DNA of 51,864 nucleotides from Candidatus Poseidonia sp. (GTDB lineage Archaea > Thermoplasmatota > Poseidoniia > Poseidoniales > Poseidoniaceae): assembly GCA_030741355.1 (NCBI GenBank), contig JASLVM010000008.1:1-51864 (forward strand). Reading direction: 5' to 3'. Made by a program: the position numbers and the translations under genes. This document shows positions 51,603 to 51,864 of the stretch, one piece after another. The notes beneath the pieces are model-generated. The model was not told the origin of the DNA. It did no database searches and saw only the letters and a program-made list of their open reading frames with translations. The stretch's first letter is position 1. Each line of letters opens with the position of its first letter.

Positions 51603-51732
51603 GCCGGGGTGGCGTAGTTGGTAGCGCGTCGGACTCATAGGGCAGCCTCCAAGGCGATCGTATGACGTGCAAGCCCCTTGTGGTGTCTGAGACATCCGAA
51701 GGTCGCGGGTTCGAGCCCCGCTCCCGGCACCA
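51603..51732 (+). tRNA. tRNA-Met (CAT), probably elongator, with intron and encoded CCA
   Basis: Cloverleaf parts: acceptor GCCGGGG (51603-51609) with TCCCGGC (51722-51728), including one G-U; D-arm GCGT...GCGC; anticodon stem TCGGA (51629-51633) with TCCGA (51695-51699); loop CTCATA-A with anticodon CAT at 51636-51638; T-arm GCGGG-TTCGAGC-CCCGC; discriminator A at 51729 followed by encoded CCA (51730-51732). An intron interrupts the loop after position 37. Elongator Met is preferred over initiator because the anticodon stem lacks the three G-C pairs of initiators. A CAT tRNA-Ile (lysidine/agmatidine type) is the alternative. Confidence 0.9.
51640..51693 (+). other. tRNA intron at canonical position 37/38 (54 nt)
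   Basis: The 54 bases between A37 (51639) and A38 (51694) break an otherwise normal anticodon loop. The canonical 37/38 position implies removal by the archaeal splicing endonuclease at a bulge-helix-bulge. Internal complementarity such as GGGCAGCC with later pyrimidine-rich sequence could form the central helix, but I have not folded it. Confidence 0.8.
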
Positions 51733-51793
51733 TCCCTTGCACCCCGATGCTTAACACTCAAAATGTAAGCCGAATTGGGTCTCTTTGAGCAAC

Positions 51794-51864
51794 ATGTCAG
51801 ACACACTGCTACAGATGGACAACATTGAGCGACATTACGAAACCCCTGCTGGCGTTGTCAAAGC
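51794..51864 (+). CDS. ABC transporter ATP-binding protein, N-terminal fragment (runs off the window)
   Basis: An ATG at 51794 begins MSDTLLQMDNIERHYETPAG and continues to the window end (23 codons). The pattern LLxMxNIxRxYxTPAGxVKA is the first strand and A-loop of LolD/MacB-like (DUF214-associated) ABC ATPases, where the Tyr stacks on ATP. These partner with FtsX-like permeases to move lipoproteins or peptides. Only the first strand is visible, so the subfamily is a guess. A TATA-like AAAATGTAA lies about 30 bases upstream, after the tRNA gene. Confidence 0.6.
   Translation, partial: MSDTLLQMDNIERHYETPAGVVK

Noticed and set aside
1-51864. Insertion sequences, prophage or integrase genes
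   Set aside because: No transposase, integrase, phage structural gene or terminal inverted repeats were seen anywhere in the window.

Overview
The window looks like chromosome from a marine planktonic euryarchaeon of the Poseidoniales (Marine Group II) type, or a close Thermoplasmatota relative. The information-processing genes are archaeal: TFB, ribosomal protein L40e, UPF0147, membrane-anchored LonB, archaeal AspRS, TrmI-type tRNA methyltransferase, RFC small subunit, and an intron-containing tRNA-Met. Several promoters have a TATA-like box about 25 nt before the start codon, suggesting leaderless mRNAs. About a third of the window encodes very large exported proteins with one C-terminal membrane helix and a short acidic or proline-rich cytosolic tail. 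The lineage is inferred from gene content and style, not from a marker tree. No gene-free stretch exceeds 300 bases.

Layout. 1-8.7 kb: purA, whose 3' end is abnormal and runs into an out-of-frame PGF-CTERM-like tail; tfb; a small Cys-rich protein; a WD40-like protein; a degenerate metallo-beta-lactamase-fold protein; rpl40e; a prepilin/preflagellin peptidase; UPF0147; an AI-2E-family permease; and an MFS transporter. 8.8-24.5 kb: lonB, then three large surface proteins (one with a CGHC thioredoxin-like motif, two with SGNH/GDSL hydrolase motifs, one of these with a long calcium-binding TSP3 array) interleaved with trmI, aspS and a CPBP protease.

24.5-37 kb is the metabolic centre of interest. 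It holds an arylformamidase-like hydrolase, an unusual SDR, a TPR protein, a luciferase-like flavin monooxygenase, an asparaginase-II-type amidohydrolase, an aldehyde dehydrogenase of the 2-aminomuconate-semialdehyde type, a stand-alone LON-domain protein, panB, a small membrane protein, and a two-gene operon. The operon encodes a 2-aminophenol 1,6-dioxygenase beta-like subunit and an alpha-like subunit fused to a 2-aminomuconate-deaminase (RidA-family) domain. An APC amino-acid permease follows. Ring cleavage, semialdehyde oxidation and deamination of an o-aminophenol-type ring are therefore encoded within about 6 kb. This is a candidate archaeal aminophenol or kynurenine-type meta-cleavage pathway, with two consecutive catalytic functions on one polypeptide pair.

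37-49.2 kb: a small ferritin-like protein and a two-gene surface operon encoding an 868-residue Ig-repeat protein and a 3050-residue giant. The giant has about seven DNRLRE/FN3-like units repeating at roughly 1 kb, followed by Ig-like repeats. 49.3-51.9 kb: RFC small subunit, a possible 58-residue protein, a membrane protein, tRNA-Met with a 54-nt intron, and the start of an ABC transporter ATPase.
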